NCBI GenBank assembly: GCA_040007395.1
Contig: JBDTVG010000045.1
Location: 1 to 13,488 of the forward strand
Direction of reading: 5' to 3'
DNA from: DATGFK01 sp040007395
GTDB taxonomy: Bacteria; Chloroflexota; Anaerolineae; Aggregatilineales; UBA2796
DNA length: 13,488 nucleotides
Shown: positions 1 to 8,104 of the stretch, in pieces
How positions within the stretch are numbered: the first letter of the stretch is position 1
Layout: each line of letters begins with the position of its first letter
Notes under the pieces: model-generated
Told to the model about the DNA's origin: nothing
Database searches by the model: none
Seen by the model: only the letters and a program-made list of their open reading frames with translations
Position numbers and translations under genes: made by a program

Positions 1-3000
1 AGCGGCCAAATCTTTGGTGGAGATATCGAAGGCGCGTGAGGTGTAGGCCTTCTTGATTGAGATATCGATACTGCCCAACCAAGCTCCGTCCATCCTAATG
101 TGAGCCACCAAATTCAGTCCGCCATCCGCTACCGCGATATTCATGGGTTGGCCGATTTCGGCGGCTTTCTCGTGTTGGTTCGCATCTGCCAGCGCTTCAC
201 GATAGATGCACAGCAGTTCCATCAGATTCGCCTCGTCAACGTGATCAACGGGCAGCACCTTGACGGTTGCGCCTTGTGCCAGCCGACGCTTGATCGCAGC
301 CTCATCGAAGTCGAGTTCAGGCCGCAGTCGGATATAGACCGTGCCGCCTGTCATGCCAGAGCAGATCCAAGGGCCGGGATCGCCCATGACGATGACGCGA
401 CCCGCCGTCATATACTCGAAGGCGTAGCCCTTGAGGTTGGCGCGAGAAGCCAAAAAGCCTTGATCGTCTTGAATTTTCTCGGTGATCTCGCCGCCAATGA
501 TGAGATCAGCGCCAGAGAGTCGTACCCCGGCGCGACTGTCCGCATCGCCTTGAATGATGAACTGGCCTTTTTGTGCGCCATAGGCAAAGCTCTTGCCCAC
601 CGACCCGCCGACCAGCAAGCCTTTGTGATTCATGCCTTTCATGACGACCACACGCCCACCGATAGCGCATTTCGCCATGCCATCCTGTGCGCCGCCTTCC
701 ACGACGATATTCACATCGCCACCATGAAACGCTGCCAGCCCATTGCCGGGGATCGCGGCGCTGTTGAAGTTCAGCTTGATCGTTTGGGGGCGCGGTTGGT
801 CTTGGTGGAAGCCGCCGCTTGATCCAAGCGCTAGCCCATTCTCGAAACCGTAGTGGCGTACCATCGCGCCAACCAAATGCGTCGCTAGCGCCCGATCCAT
901 ACTATTGGTTTCGCTGTCTTCGTAAGTGATCACCTTTTCGTCGTGGTTGATAGCGTCCATCACCATATCGCTGATAATCTCGGTTAGGTGATTGCGCGGA
1001 CGGCGCAACGCCCGCCCGACGGTTTGTTGGCTGCTTGGACGCTCTGGGCGAGGGGCGACACGCAGCAGCGGAGTCATATCGAGTTCCTCGCACAGCCGCA
1101 CTTGTTCCAGCAGATCAGCACGTCCGACCAAATCTTGCAGTCGCGTCGCTCCCAATCGAGCAGTCACATCGCGGGCTTCGTCAGCAACCGCGCTGAAAAG
1201 CTGGTAAAGCTGGTCTACCGCATCATCGTAGATTTGCGGCTCGAAGGCTTTCATGCCGTGTGCGATGGCCTGCTCTTTGGTTTCGACCTGAGTGGCGATC
1301 CCAACGTGGCAGGTATCGGTCTGGCACTTGCGGCAGATGGTGCAGCCGATAGCCACCATCGACATCGTGCCGAAGCCCACCCGATTCGCACCGAGCAAGA
1401 TCATCTTGACCACATCCGTACCGGATTTCATGCCGCCGTCGCACCAGATTTCAACTTGATCGCGTAGACCAGATTTGAGTAACGCCGCGTGCGCCTCGAC
1501 GACACCGATCTCGGCGGGCAGGCCGACATACTTGAGCGAATGCTGACGCGCCGCGCCTGTGCCGCCATCGTAGCCCGTAATCTCGATAATATCGGCGTTG
1601 GCTTTTGCCACGCCCACTGCGATCACGCCGATACCGGGGACAACGGGCAGCTTGACCGCCACTTTGACACGCGGGTTACACGTCTTGAGTTCTTCGATAA
1701 ACTGTGCCAAGTCTTCAATCGAGTAAATGTCGTGGTTGTTCGAGGGCGAAATCAGGTCTACGCCGACAGAAGCGTTACGCGCTTTGGCAACTTTCGCGGT
1801 AACTTTCTTGCCCGGTAAGTGACCGCCTTCGCCCGGTTTCGCACCTTGCCCGACCTTGATTTCGAGCAGGTACGACGAATTGAGCAGTTCGGCGTTCACA
1901 CCAAAGCGCCCCGATGCGATCTGCTGGCCTCGGTGATATGGGTATTTGCCGAGCATATCCTTGATCTCGCCGCCCTCACCGTTCAAGCTGTACATATTCA
2001 AGCGATAGGCGGCTTCGGCGTAGGCGCGGAAGGCCACTTCGCCTTGTGAGCCAAACGACATCGAGGAGATCAAGAAGGGCAGGCTGTGAATGCCCACGCT
2101 CAGATCAACATCGGCGGGGTCAACGCTGGTAGTCTGGTCTGCACGAAAGTCGAGCGTATGGCGCAGCGCTACCGGAGTCGCCCGCTCGATCTCGGACAGG
2201 CGCTCCATCACCCCGGTGTAATCGACTTCGCCTTGCGCGACTTGTGCCGCTAGTTTGTAGATGTGTGGATAGATGCGCGTTTCTTTGGGTAGGCGGGCAG
2301 GTTGGTTAAACAAAATTGCCCGCGACTCGGACTCTTTGAACAGGTCGTCCCAGTCCAGACCGCGTAACGCGCTGCCTGCAAAGTTCAGACAGCCCATCAC
2401 TTCGGCAACCGAATCAGTTAGACCGATGCTGGCGAAAGTTTTACCATAGCCGCGCAGTTCATGTACGCCCATCGTGGACGTAACCTTTTGCAAGCCTTTT
2501 TCGAGGGCGCTCATCAGCTTGACCACTCGTTCGGCGCGATCTTCCGGCGTACCTGCCCGCCCGACAGCGGTTTCAATTAGCAGGTACGGATTCACCGCAT
2601 CTGCACCCAGCCCTACTGCCAGAATGACATCATGCAGATTGCGGATGCCAGCCGAACGTGCGACTACACTGCATAGGCGGCGATAGTTTTGACCGTTGGC
2701 ATCGAATTGGAGGCGCAGCGCCCGATCTACCGCTGCCAGCGACAGATGATGATCAAGCCAGTTACAGCCGTTGATGAACGCTTCGGCATCGTCTAGCACG
2801 ATCAGCCGTGCGCCCTGCCGGACTGCCGCAATCGCATCTTCGGTCAGCCGTTCCAGCGCCGTAATAACGGTTTCGCCCGGTTGAATGACGGCACTCAGCC
2901 GCAGCGCACTTCTGCCGAAGATAGCGAGTACATCTTCGATCATCAGCGTTCCGGCGCGACCTGCTGCTTTGGTATAGTCCTCAAAACTGAGCAGCGGATC

Positions 3001-4650
3001 GCCAGCAAACTGCCCACCGACCAAGACAGGCAAACGGATCGCCAGCGGGGGCAGTGTCCCTTCGGGGTCGTTCTCATGCAAGGTCGGGCGCGGCCCAATG
3101 ATCGCCTCGGTGCTAAAGTGTTCGGTTTCGCGTTCACGGTCAATGGCAGGATTGGTGACAACGGCAACCGCTTCCTTGAAGAACTCCGCCAGATTACGCG
3201 GGCCATCCTGTGATAGAACCGCCAGCGGGCCATCATAGCCGAGTGAGCCAATCGGATCTGCGCCCTTATCGGACATCTCGACAGCAATGTCGCGATCCCC
3301 GCGATACCAGCCTGTCGCGGCCCGCCACGTTTCCAGATTACCGGGCGCTGCCGGGGCGATCCATGTCGGCGTATGCTCGGAAATTTTCGGCTGACCAACA
3401 GGCTTGAGGACACGGGCGCGGCGCAGGACTTCCTGCCGCAGTTCACGATCTCCGAGGACTCGCACCGTTGAGCCGCGATAGACGTTCAGGACAATCTTTT
3501 CGCCGGGGCCAAGCGGACGCGGATCGCGGATATTCTGTTCAAGTGGCACAACGCCTTGCTCTGAGGAGAAGTAGTAGTCTTTTTCGGTTTCGCCTGTCCA
3601 CAATGGACGCAAGCCCATCGCATCGACGCTGAACACGCACTCGTCGCCGTAGCGCGTGACGAGTCCGGCTGGCCCTTGGGCAAACGGCCCCCAGCCCATG
3701 CGATAGCGATAATACAGCGGTTGTTGTTCGGCGGTAAGCGCCGCCGCTTCGGAAGGAACAGGCGGCAGCACAATCTCCATCGCTTCGAGCAGCGTAAACC
3801 CGTAGGTGTGAATTAATGTCTCGATCAGGCGGTTGAGGTCTTGCGAGTCGGAGCTAGTATGACCCACCTGTGCGCCCAGCATCCGGGCTTCTTGACGGAG
3901 CCGCGCAATGGTGTTGATCTCGCCGTTGTGGCCTAGCAGCGAAAAGGGTTGCACCCGTTCAAAGGCGGTTTCGGTATTCGTGCTGTAGCGGGAGTGACCA
4001 ATCGTAATGGCGGATTCAAATTCGGGGTCGCGCAAGTCAGGATAATACTTGTACAGTGTGTCGGCATGACCGCGTACTTTATAGACAACCGTATGCGTGC
4101 TACAGCTTACGACGTGAATCGGCAGTTCATGTTCGATCTGCTTCTGGAATTCAAAGAGTCGTGCGTTCGCGTCGCGTGTCTCCCGCCCCGGCGCATAGCC
4201 TGCAATCTGCCAGAAAACAGGCTCCTGAGCGCGCGCCAACGGGCCAAGCATCTCCGGGCGCGTTTGTCCGGCGGCGCTGTACAGGATTTGCAATACGGAA
4301 AGCTGCGCCTGTTCAGTAATTTGCTCAACAATCGCGCCGGTATTCGTTCGGGGAAGGAACAGGTGCATGACAAAGAAGTGCGGATCGTTGGCGAGTTCGC
4401 CGCGCTGCTGAATATCGTTGAGCGTCCGCGCCCAGATAGTACGTGGAATATCGGTGAGCAGGCCACATCCGTCACCTTCGCCAGAAACTTCGCCCGTCCG
4501 ATGACCCATACGGCCTAACGCCGCTAACGTGCGTTTGACGTTGCCATGTGTCGGGCGGCCTGCCTTACGCACATTCGCGATCAAGGCACACGAATCATGC
4601 TCATCAAGGTACGGGCGCTCATTCTCCTCAGAGGGGGGAAAGATAGACAT
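1..4650 (-). CDS. gltB: Glutamate synthase large subunit (GltB-like), C-terminally fused to a GlcG/HbpS-like domain; 3' end beyond the window
   Basis: Makes glutamate from glutamine and 2-oxoglutarate in the cytoplasm. The frame is open from ATG 4650 to the window edge (1550 codons, no stop seen). A glutamine amidotransferase class II domain occupies about residues 21-430, with nucleophile Cys21 behind a 20-residue propeptide (DSCALIANVRK), then GEGDGCGLLTDIPR and QPFSLLGHNGEINT. The FMN/2-oxoglutarate synthase domain (about 830-1200) has GQGAKPGEGGHLPG (about 933-947) and GYDGGTGA. The 3Fe-4S motif has Cys1103, Cys1109 and Cys1114 in the usual C-x5-C-x4-C spacing, with an extra Cys1106. A GXGXG-type domain follows at about 1283-1490. 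From about residue 1500 the sequence (PMNIAVADGG, then RMDGAWLGSIDIS and KKAYTSRAFD) fits GlcG/HbpS (DUF336) rather than GltB. Ordinary bacterial GltB ends at about 1480-1530 residues. The start has a strong ribosome-binding site. No gltD is visible; it may lie downstream, outside the window. The GltB identity is firm; the fusion is inferred from family memory. Confidence 0.95.
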   Translation of the reverse strand, partial: MSIFPPSEENERPYLDEHDSCALIANVRKAGRPTHGNVKRTLAALGRMGHRTGEVSGEGDGCGLLTDIPRTIWARTLNDIQQRGELANDPHFFVMHLFLPRTNTGAIVEQITEQAQLSVLQILYSAAGQTRPEMLGPLARAQEPVFWQIAGYAPGRETRDANARLFEFQKQIEHELPIHVVSCSTHTVVYKVRGHADTLYKYYPDLRDPEFESAITIGHSRYSTNTETAFERVQPFSLLGHNGEINTIARLRQEARMLGAQVGHTSSDSQDLNRLIETLIHTYGFTLLEAMEIVLPPVPSEAAALTAEQQPLYYRYRMGWGPFAQGPAGLVTRYGDECVFSVDAMGLRPLWTGETEKDYYFSSEQGVVPLEQNIRDPRPLGPGEKIVLNVYRGSTVRVLGDRELRQEVLRRARVLKPVGQPKISEHTPTWIAPAAPGNLETWRAATGWYRGDRDIAVEMSDKGADPIGSLGYDGPLAVLSQDGPRNLAEFFKEAVAVVTNPAIDRERETEHFSTEAIIGPRPTLHENDPEGTLPPLAIRLPVLVGGQFAGDPLLSFEDYTKAAGRAGTLMIEDVLAIFGRSALRLSAVIQPGETVITALERLTEDAIAAVRQGARLIVLDDAEAFINGCNWLDHHLSLAAVDRALRLQFDANGQNYRRLCSVVARSAGIRNLHDVILAVGLGADAVNPYLLIETAVGRAGTPEDRAERVVKLMSALEKGLQKVTSTMGVHELRGYGKTFASIGLTDSVAEVMGCLNFAGSALRGLDWDDLFKESESRAILFNQPARLPKETRIYPHIYKLAAQVAQGEVDYTGVMERLSEIERATPVALRHTLDFRADQTTSVDPADVDLSVGIHSLPFLISSMSFGSQGEVAFRAYAEAAYRLNMYSLNGEGGEIKDMLGKYPYHRGQQIASGRFGVNAELLNSSYLLEIKVGQGAKPGEGGHLPGKKVTAKVAKARNASVGVDLISPSNNHDIYSIEDLAQFIEELKTCNPRVKVAVKLPVVPGIGVIAVGVAKANADIIEITGYDGGTGAARQHSLKYVGLPAEIGVVEAHAALLKSGLRDQVEIWCDGGMKSGTDVVKMILLGANRVGFGTMSMVAIGCTICRKCQTDTCHVGIATQVETKEQAIAHGMKAFEPQIYDDAVDQLYQLFSAVADEARDVTARLGATRLQDLVGRADLLEQVRLCEELDMTPLLRVAPRPERPSSQQTVGRALRRPRNHLTEIISDMVMDAINHDEKVITYEDSETNSMDRALATHLVGAMVRHYGFENGLALGSSGGFHQDQPRPQTIKLNFNSAAIPGNGLAAFHGGDVNIVVEGGAQDGMAKCAIGGRVVVMKGMNHKGLLVGGSVGKSFAYGAQKGQFIIQGDADSRAGVRLSGADLIIGGEITEKIQDDQGFLASRANLKGYAFEYMTAGRVIVMGDPGPWICSGMTGGTVYIRLRPELDFDEAAIKRRLAQGATVKVLPVDHVDEANLMELLCIYREALADANQHEKAAEIGQPMNIAVADGGLNLVAHIRMDGAWLGSIDISIKKAYTSRAFDISTKDLAA

Positions 4651-4657
4651 ATAGATG

Positions 4658-4664
4658 CTCTCCT
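4658..4664 (-). promoter_or_regulatory. Ribosome-binding site of gltB
   Basis: On the minus strand AGGAGAG sits 7 bases before the ATG at 4650. This near-perfect Shine-Dalgarno sequence fixes the start. The resulting N-terminus leaves a 20-residue propeptide before the catalytic cysteine, as is usual for large glutamate synthase subunits. Confidence 0.8.
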
Positions 4665-4672
4665 GCTACCAA

Positions 4673-4834
4673 CGCCCGCGTGGGCGAAATTGTTACCAAA
4701 TTTATTGTTTGGGCTGGTCTGACCTTAAATGATTAGGGGCGACCAACAGAGATGATCGGATCATTCACCGTGATCATGGCTGGTATCATCTAAGTTTTAT
4801 AAATTTATTTTTGACCAACAAAGGGAATAGTATA
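4673..4834 (-). promoter_or_regulatory. gltB leader with palindromes and a weak promoter candidate
   Basis: This AT-rich stretch upstream of gltB holds several small structured elements. A hairpin CGCCC-GCGT-GGGCG (4673-4686) lies just upstream of the ribosome-binding site. ATGATC-G-GATCAT (4752-4764) is a perfect interrupted palindrome, with another GATCAT shortly after it. GACCAACA occurs twice (4741 and 4813). A possible -10 box on the minus strand is TATACT (4829-4834), but I find no convincing -35 box, so the promoter position is uncertain. The palindrome and direct repeats are operator candidates for an unidentified regulator. Confidence 0.3.
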
Positions 4835-4888
4835 AGTGCAGAATATCACTAACTGGCTAAACTGTCTTTAGGCAGGGTAGACAACGTT

Positions 4889-5160
4889 TTACAACTTTTT
4901 TTGTTTACTTTGTCTAGATTTTTTCGTGCAACTTTTGAGTATTTTGGTGAAGTGTGCAGTCTGACGAAAGAATTTGCTGTGTTGCAGGCGCTCGAAAAGC
5001 TGCGCGTTGCTCAGAGCGCTCCCGGTGTGAGATACCAACGCACTTAACAGGCTATCTCCTCCCTTGGTGAAGTGACCATGTATATCGGTTTCAACCGCTA
5101 GCACGCCGTACAGTTAGTCGAAATGGAGTACAAGCACGGCTAACTCAGATAGTGGGGAAC
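4889..5160 (-). pseudogene. GAF-domain gene remnant
   Basis: Read on the minus strand, this stretch gives SELAVLVLHFD, then an in-frame TAA (5114-5116), then LYGVLAVETD, LLSALVSHTGSALSNAQLFE and RLQ. This is the pattern of the second half of a GAF sensor domain: a beta strand with SE(L/I)AVP, a second strand ending GVL.VE, and a helix with LLSAL...A..NA.LF. The domain lacks its first half, carries the internal stop, and runs out into a lysine-rich tail without known similarity before a stop at 4889. It is most likely the relic of a GAF-containing histidine kinase or phosphodiesterase. A 71-codon frame from GTG 5104 stays open but has no convincing ribosome-binding site. Assignment rests on motif recognition only. 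Confidence 0.5.
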
Positions 5161-5208
5161 GAAATTATTTGGTCACCAATTTTGCAATGGCTACCGCCCA
5201 GAAGCAAG

Positions 5209-6960
5209 CTAAGGCTCACACGCCGTCCACGCCAAATATTCTGGTGCCACAGAATTGTCGATCACTGCCAAAGGTTTCCCCTCAGCCGTATATAGCTCGA
5301 CTTGCCATTTCCCACCGATGTTAACCATCACCGCTACTTTTGAGCTATCGGGCGACCATAACATGTGTCTTCCATCAAAGGTAAAGAGATTCGCATGATA
5401 GATCTGCTGTGAAAACTTCCCATCACTCGAAACGATAAAAGCCAATTGATTATCGTCCGTATTGGAACCCGTTATCACCGCATATCGATGGTCTGGTGAC
5501 CAGATCGGCACAATATCCGATGGAAAATACGCGAAGTTTATCCCCCTTATTTCTGAAGGGCCTAGAAATCGATAAAATCGATTCCCAGTCAACGGGTCGT
5601 AACTGTCCCAACCGAAACTGCCAGCAGGCAACGACCACGCTAACGAGATGACTCCTTTATCCAACCAACTCCGTACAACGTTAGCGCTGTGTAAATCAGT
5701 CAAGACCAGTTGAGCTTGCTGCGTCTCTATATCGATAATAAAAACATCAACTTTTCCAGCGGTATAGACAACAGCGACCAATTTCACCGTTCCCGGAACC
5801 ACATACAATTCCAGCACATTATCCAGATTGCTCATCAGCGAGACGAGACGTTTATGTTGAAGGTCAAGTTTGACGATAGCATTCTTAGTCCCTTGTTTCT
5901 GAGCAAAAATAATGCCTTGCTTATCCGACGTGAGTAACGCTTTTAGTACAATACCTCTGCTCATAAAATTAGTTGCAAGGGTCTCATATTTACCAGTATC
6001 CGCATGGTAGGCTATCAATTCTTTCTGATCGGTCACAAAAATGAAGCTTTCTGTATCCATCAGCCAATTGGCAGAGAGGCTCGTGTCGTCCCCACCAGCA
6101 GCGGCAATATGGGTGGTCGAACCATCTTGTCCAAAAACATCAATGAGGCTGTCGTCCCAGCCAACCACCGCGATATAGCGCATATCCGGCGACCACAAGA
6201 TACGGCCTTCCCACCAATAGCTCCCAGTGGGTTGGGCAAATTTCAATTGGCTGCCCGTATCGGGGTTAAGGATATTTAACTGATCTGCCAAATTCATTGT
6301 GGTGCTAAATAGATACCCTAACTGATGCCCTTGAGGGGACCACTGTACAGCATCAACACGGGAAGGACTGAACATCTGGATCTGGTTATCAGAAGCCCGA
6401 ACGAGCGCTTGAGAAAAATAATCACCGATAACGAGATATAGATTATCCGGTGACCACTCGAAGTAAACTGCACCGATCATCGAAGGTAATGGAAAGACGT
6501 GGCTGAAGCTGCCATCGGCATTTGCCATCACCAGAAACGACGCTTTATTCTCATCTTGAGAGTAGTAGGCAAGCTGCTTGCCATCGGATGACCAACGCAC
6601 TTCATTGTCGGTAATGGCTTTGGGGAGTTTACTTTGTGTCCCTGCGCTGCTGTTTTCAACCACTGTCGAAGAGACAATAGGCCACCCATAGCGAAAATGA
6701 TAGTGTGTCACGATTTTATGATCGCCATTCACGGACACAGGTTTAACAAAGTCAAAAATGGAAATATTACCGAGCTTTATGGACATATTCGCGTCTGTAT
6801 CTAATAGATTGCGATACAAAACCCCATAATTTTCAGAACTCATGAACTGCAAACACACCGCCGCTTGTGACGATGTATTTGTTCTCCACAAAATAATGCC
6901 GCTAATTAAGCACGAAAAAACGAGGCACAGCCCAATTACAGGGATGAAGACGCGCTTCAT
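5209..6960 (-). CDS. Membrane-anchored WD40/TolB-like beta-propeller protein
   Basis: Encodes 583 residues. A short basic start (MKR) and one hydrophobic segment (about residues 4-24) act as an uncleaved signal anchor or signal peptide, so the rest probably lies outside the cytoplasmic membrane. The body contains repeated WSPD-type strand/turn motifs at W123, W169, W207, W256, W487 and W535, with weaker ones between (for example NWLMD near 299 and LTSDKQ near 345). Each is followed by a hydrophobic strand, as in PD40/TolB-like propellers; the repeats suggest one large or two smaller propellers. No catalytic motif is visible. The ATG lies 3 bases after the TGA of the permease gene (TGAGCGATG) without a clear ribosome-binding site, so translation is probably coupled to it. 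This points to a role with the permease, perhaps in surface-glycan export or sensing, but the function is unknown. Confidence 0.85.
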   Translation of the reverse strand: MKRVFIPVIGLCLVFSCLISGIILWRTNTSSQAAVCLQFMSSENYGVLYRNLLDTDANMSIKLGNISIFDFVKPVSVNGDHKIVTHYHFRYGWPIVSSTVVENSSAGTQSKLPKAITDNEVRWSSDGKQLAYYSQDENKASFLVMANADGSFSHVFPLPSMIGAVYFEWSPDNLYLVIGDYFSQALVRASDNQIQMFSPSRVDAVQWSPQGHQLGYLFSTTMNLADQLNILNPDTGSQLKFAQPTGSYWWEGRILWSPDMRYIAVVGWDDSLIDVFGQDGSTTHIAAAGGDDTSLSANWLMDTESFIFVTDQKELIAYHADTGKYETLATNFMSRGIVLKALLTSDKQGIIFAQKQGTKNAIVKLDLQHKRLVSLMSNLDNVLELYVVPGTVKLVAVVYTAGKVDVFIIDIETQQAQLVLTDLHSANVVRSWLDKGVISLAWSLPAGSFGWDSYDPLTGNRFYRFLGPSEIRGINFAYFPSDIVPIWSPDHRYAVITGSNTDDNQLAFIVSSDGKFSQQIYHANLFTFDGRHMLWSPDSSKVAVMVNIGGKWQVELYTAEGKPLAVIDNSVAPEYLAWTACEP

Positions 6961-6963
6961 CGC

Positions 6964-7902
6964 TCAGATGACATCGGCAAAGGTGGTTTCCATGCGTCGG
7001 AAGTACAGCGCACCGCTAATCAACAGCAGAAACACGACCAGCGTCGAGACCAGAATAATCGGGCCGGGAGCGCTGCTTGTCTGCTGCACAGCGGCATGGA
7101 AACCGCTGTTCGTGAGCAAGTCGAACGGATTGAGGATCTGAATGTTGGTTGTCCCCAACAGCGCCCAGCGGAAGCCCTCGACCACGCCGACCATTGGATT
7201 GATCCCGTACAGTGTCCGCAGCACATTGTTCTGGATCAGTGAACTGGAATAGGCTATCGGCGTAGCAAACAGCCAGAATTGAATCAGGAAGGGGATCACA
7301 TAGCGCACATCGCGAAAGTACACATTGAGCGCAGACAGCCACAAGCCCACTGCTAAGGCTGTCGCCAGCGCCAGCAGGATAAAGGCAGGCAGCCAAATGA
7401 TGTTAATGGTTGGGATGCGCCCGTAAAACAGCATCAAGGCCAACAGCACGACAAACGCCAAGATGAAATCGACGATGCCCGCACCCACCGCCGCCGCCGG
7501 AATGATAAGCCGGGGGAAGTACACCTTCGTGATCAGGTTGGCACTGCCGACCAGACTATCGCTCGAATTTTGCAGGCCGTTGGCAAAGAATGTCCAAGGA
7601 ACGAGTGCGGCGTAGGCAAACAGCGGATACGGAATGCCATCCGACGGCACTTTCGCCAACTGCCCAAAAAAGATACTGAACACGACCATCGTGAAAAATG
7701 GTTGGATGATCGCCCACGCCGCGCCTAGAATCGTTTGCTTGTAGCGCACACTGATGTCGCGCCATGTCAGGAAAAACAGCAGTTCGCGATATTTCCAGAG
7801 TTCGCCCAAGCGCAGCGATACCCACCCATGACTCGGTTGAAGTCTGGTTCGGATGGGGATATAGGGAGTCTCGTCAAGGGACTTGGAGTCTGAAATAGTC
7901 AA
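6964..7902 (-). CDS. ABC-2 type permease, polysaccharide/O-antigen export family (Wzm-like)
   Basis: Encodes 312 residues of an integral membrane exporter subunit that, with an ATPase, moves lipid-linked polysaccharide (O-antigen or teichoic-acid type) across the cytoplasmic membrane. The amphipathic entry helix and WRDISVRYKQTILGAAW (about 47-63) are the family hallmark. Hydrophobic segments follow at about 62-82, 92-112, 132-160, 168-195, 200-222 and 281-300. The C-terminus FRRMETTFADVI is typical of complete family members. The start is TTG 7902; upstream the frame reaches a stop at 7942-7944 with no ATG or GTG, and the ribosome-binding site is weak (GCGAGAG). The usual neighbouring ATPase gene (wzt-like) is absent; the next gene is a propeller protein. 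Confidence 0.92.
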   Translation of the reverse strand: MTISDSKSLDETPYIPIRTRLQPSHGWVSLRLGELWKYRELLFFLTWRDISVRYKQTILGAAWAIIQPFFTMVVFSIFFGQLAKVPSDGIPYPLFAYAALVPWTFFANGLQNSSDSLVGSANLITKVYFPRLIIPAAAVGAGIVDFILAFVVLLALMLFYGRIPTINIIWLPAFILLALATALAVGLWLSALNVYFRDVRYVIPFLIQFWLFATPIAYSSSLIQNNVLRTLYGINPMVGVVEGFRWALLGTTNIQILNPFDLLTNSGFHAAVQQTSSAPGPIILVSTLVVFLLLISGALYFRRMETTFADVI

Positions 7903-7938
7903 TTGGACTCTCGCGAGGATGGTTGCCGTTGCCGAGCC

Positions 7939-7968
7939 ATTCTAGCATAACCCAGCGGATGTAACCAA
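7939..7968 (-). promoter_or_regulatory. Promoter of the permease-propeller unit
   Basis: The minus strand shows -10 TAGAAT (7939-7944) preceded by TGC, which makes an extended -10 element. A weak -35 TTGGTT (7963-7968) lies 18 bases upstream. The predicted start is near 7932, giving a leader of about 30 bases before TTG 7902. The position, between the upstream repeat and the gene, is suitable. Confidence 0.55.
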
Positions 7969-7993
7969 TTTGACCATTTGACCCCAGCCTATG

Positions 7994-8090
7994 TCCTCTA
8001 CCCTAAATCCCTCTCTACGGAGCGGAGAGGGACTTCCAAACGCTGCTTGATTCCCCTCGCTACAAGGTGGAGAGGGGCTTGGGGTGAGGA
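7994..8090. repeat. Intergenic inverted-repeat element, copy 1 (complete)
   Basis: The 97-bp element starts TCCTCTACCCTAAATCCC and ends with the near complement GGGGCTTGGGGTGAGGA. Inside are two hairpins: TCCCTCTC/GAGAGGGA (8008-8015 with 8025-8032) and CCCCTC/GAGGGG further right. Related copies occur at 11355-11447, 11551-11600 and 12632-12706. It sits between two minus-strand genes, downstream of the dehydrogenase, and its hairpins could end transcription. The style is common in Chloroflexota and some cyanobacteria. Confidence 0.75.
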
Positions 8091-8104
8091 TTACCAGCCG
8101 CTAC

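Noticed and set aside
100..822. A 240-codon plus-strand open frame
   Set aside because: It lies antisense to the GXGXG domain of gltB, has no recognisable motifs, and is a by-product of gltB codon use. The same holds for the plus-strand frames at 988-1467, 1489-1818 and 3949-4518, and for the minus-strand frame at 2943-3446.
6900..6950. A lipoprotein signal in the propeller protein (VFSC, Cys17)
   Set aside because: The cysteine lies in the middle of the hydrophobic segment with Phe at -2 and Leu at +1, which does not fit a lipobox. A signal anchor is more likely.
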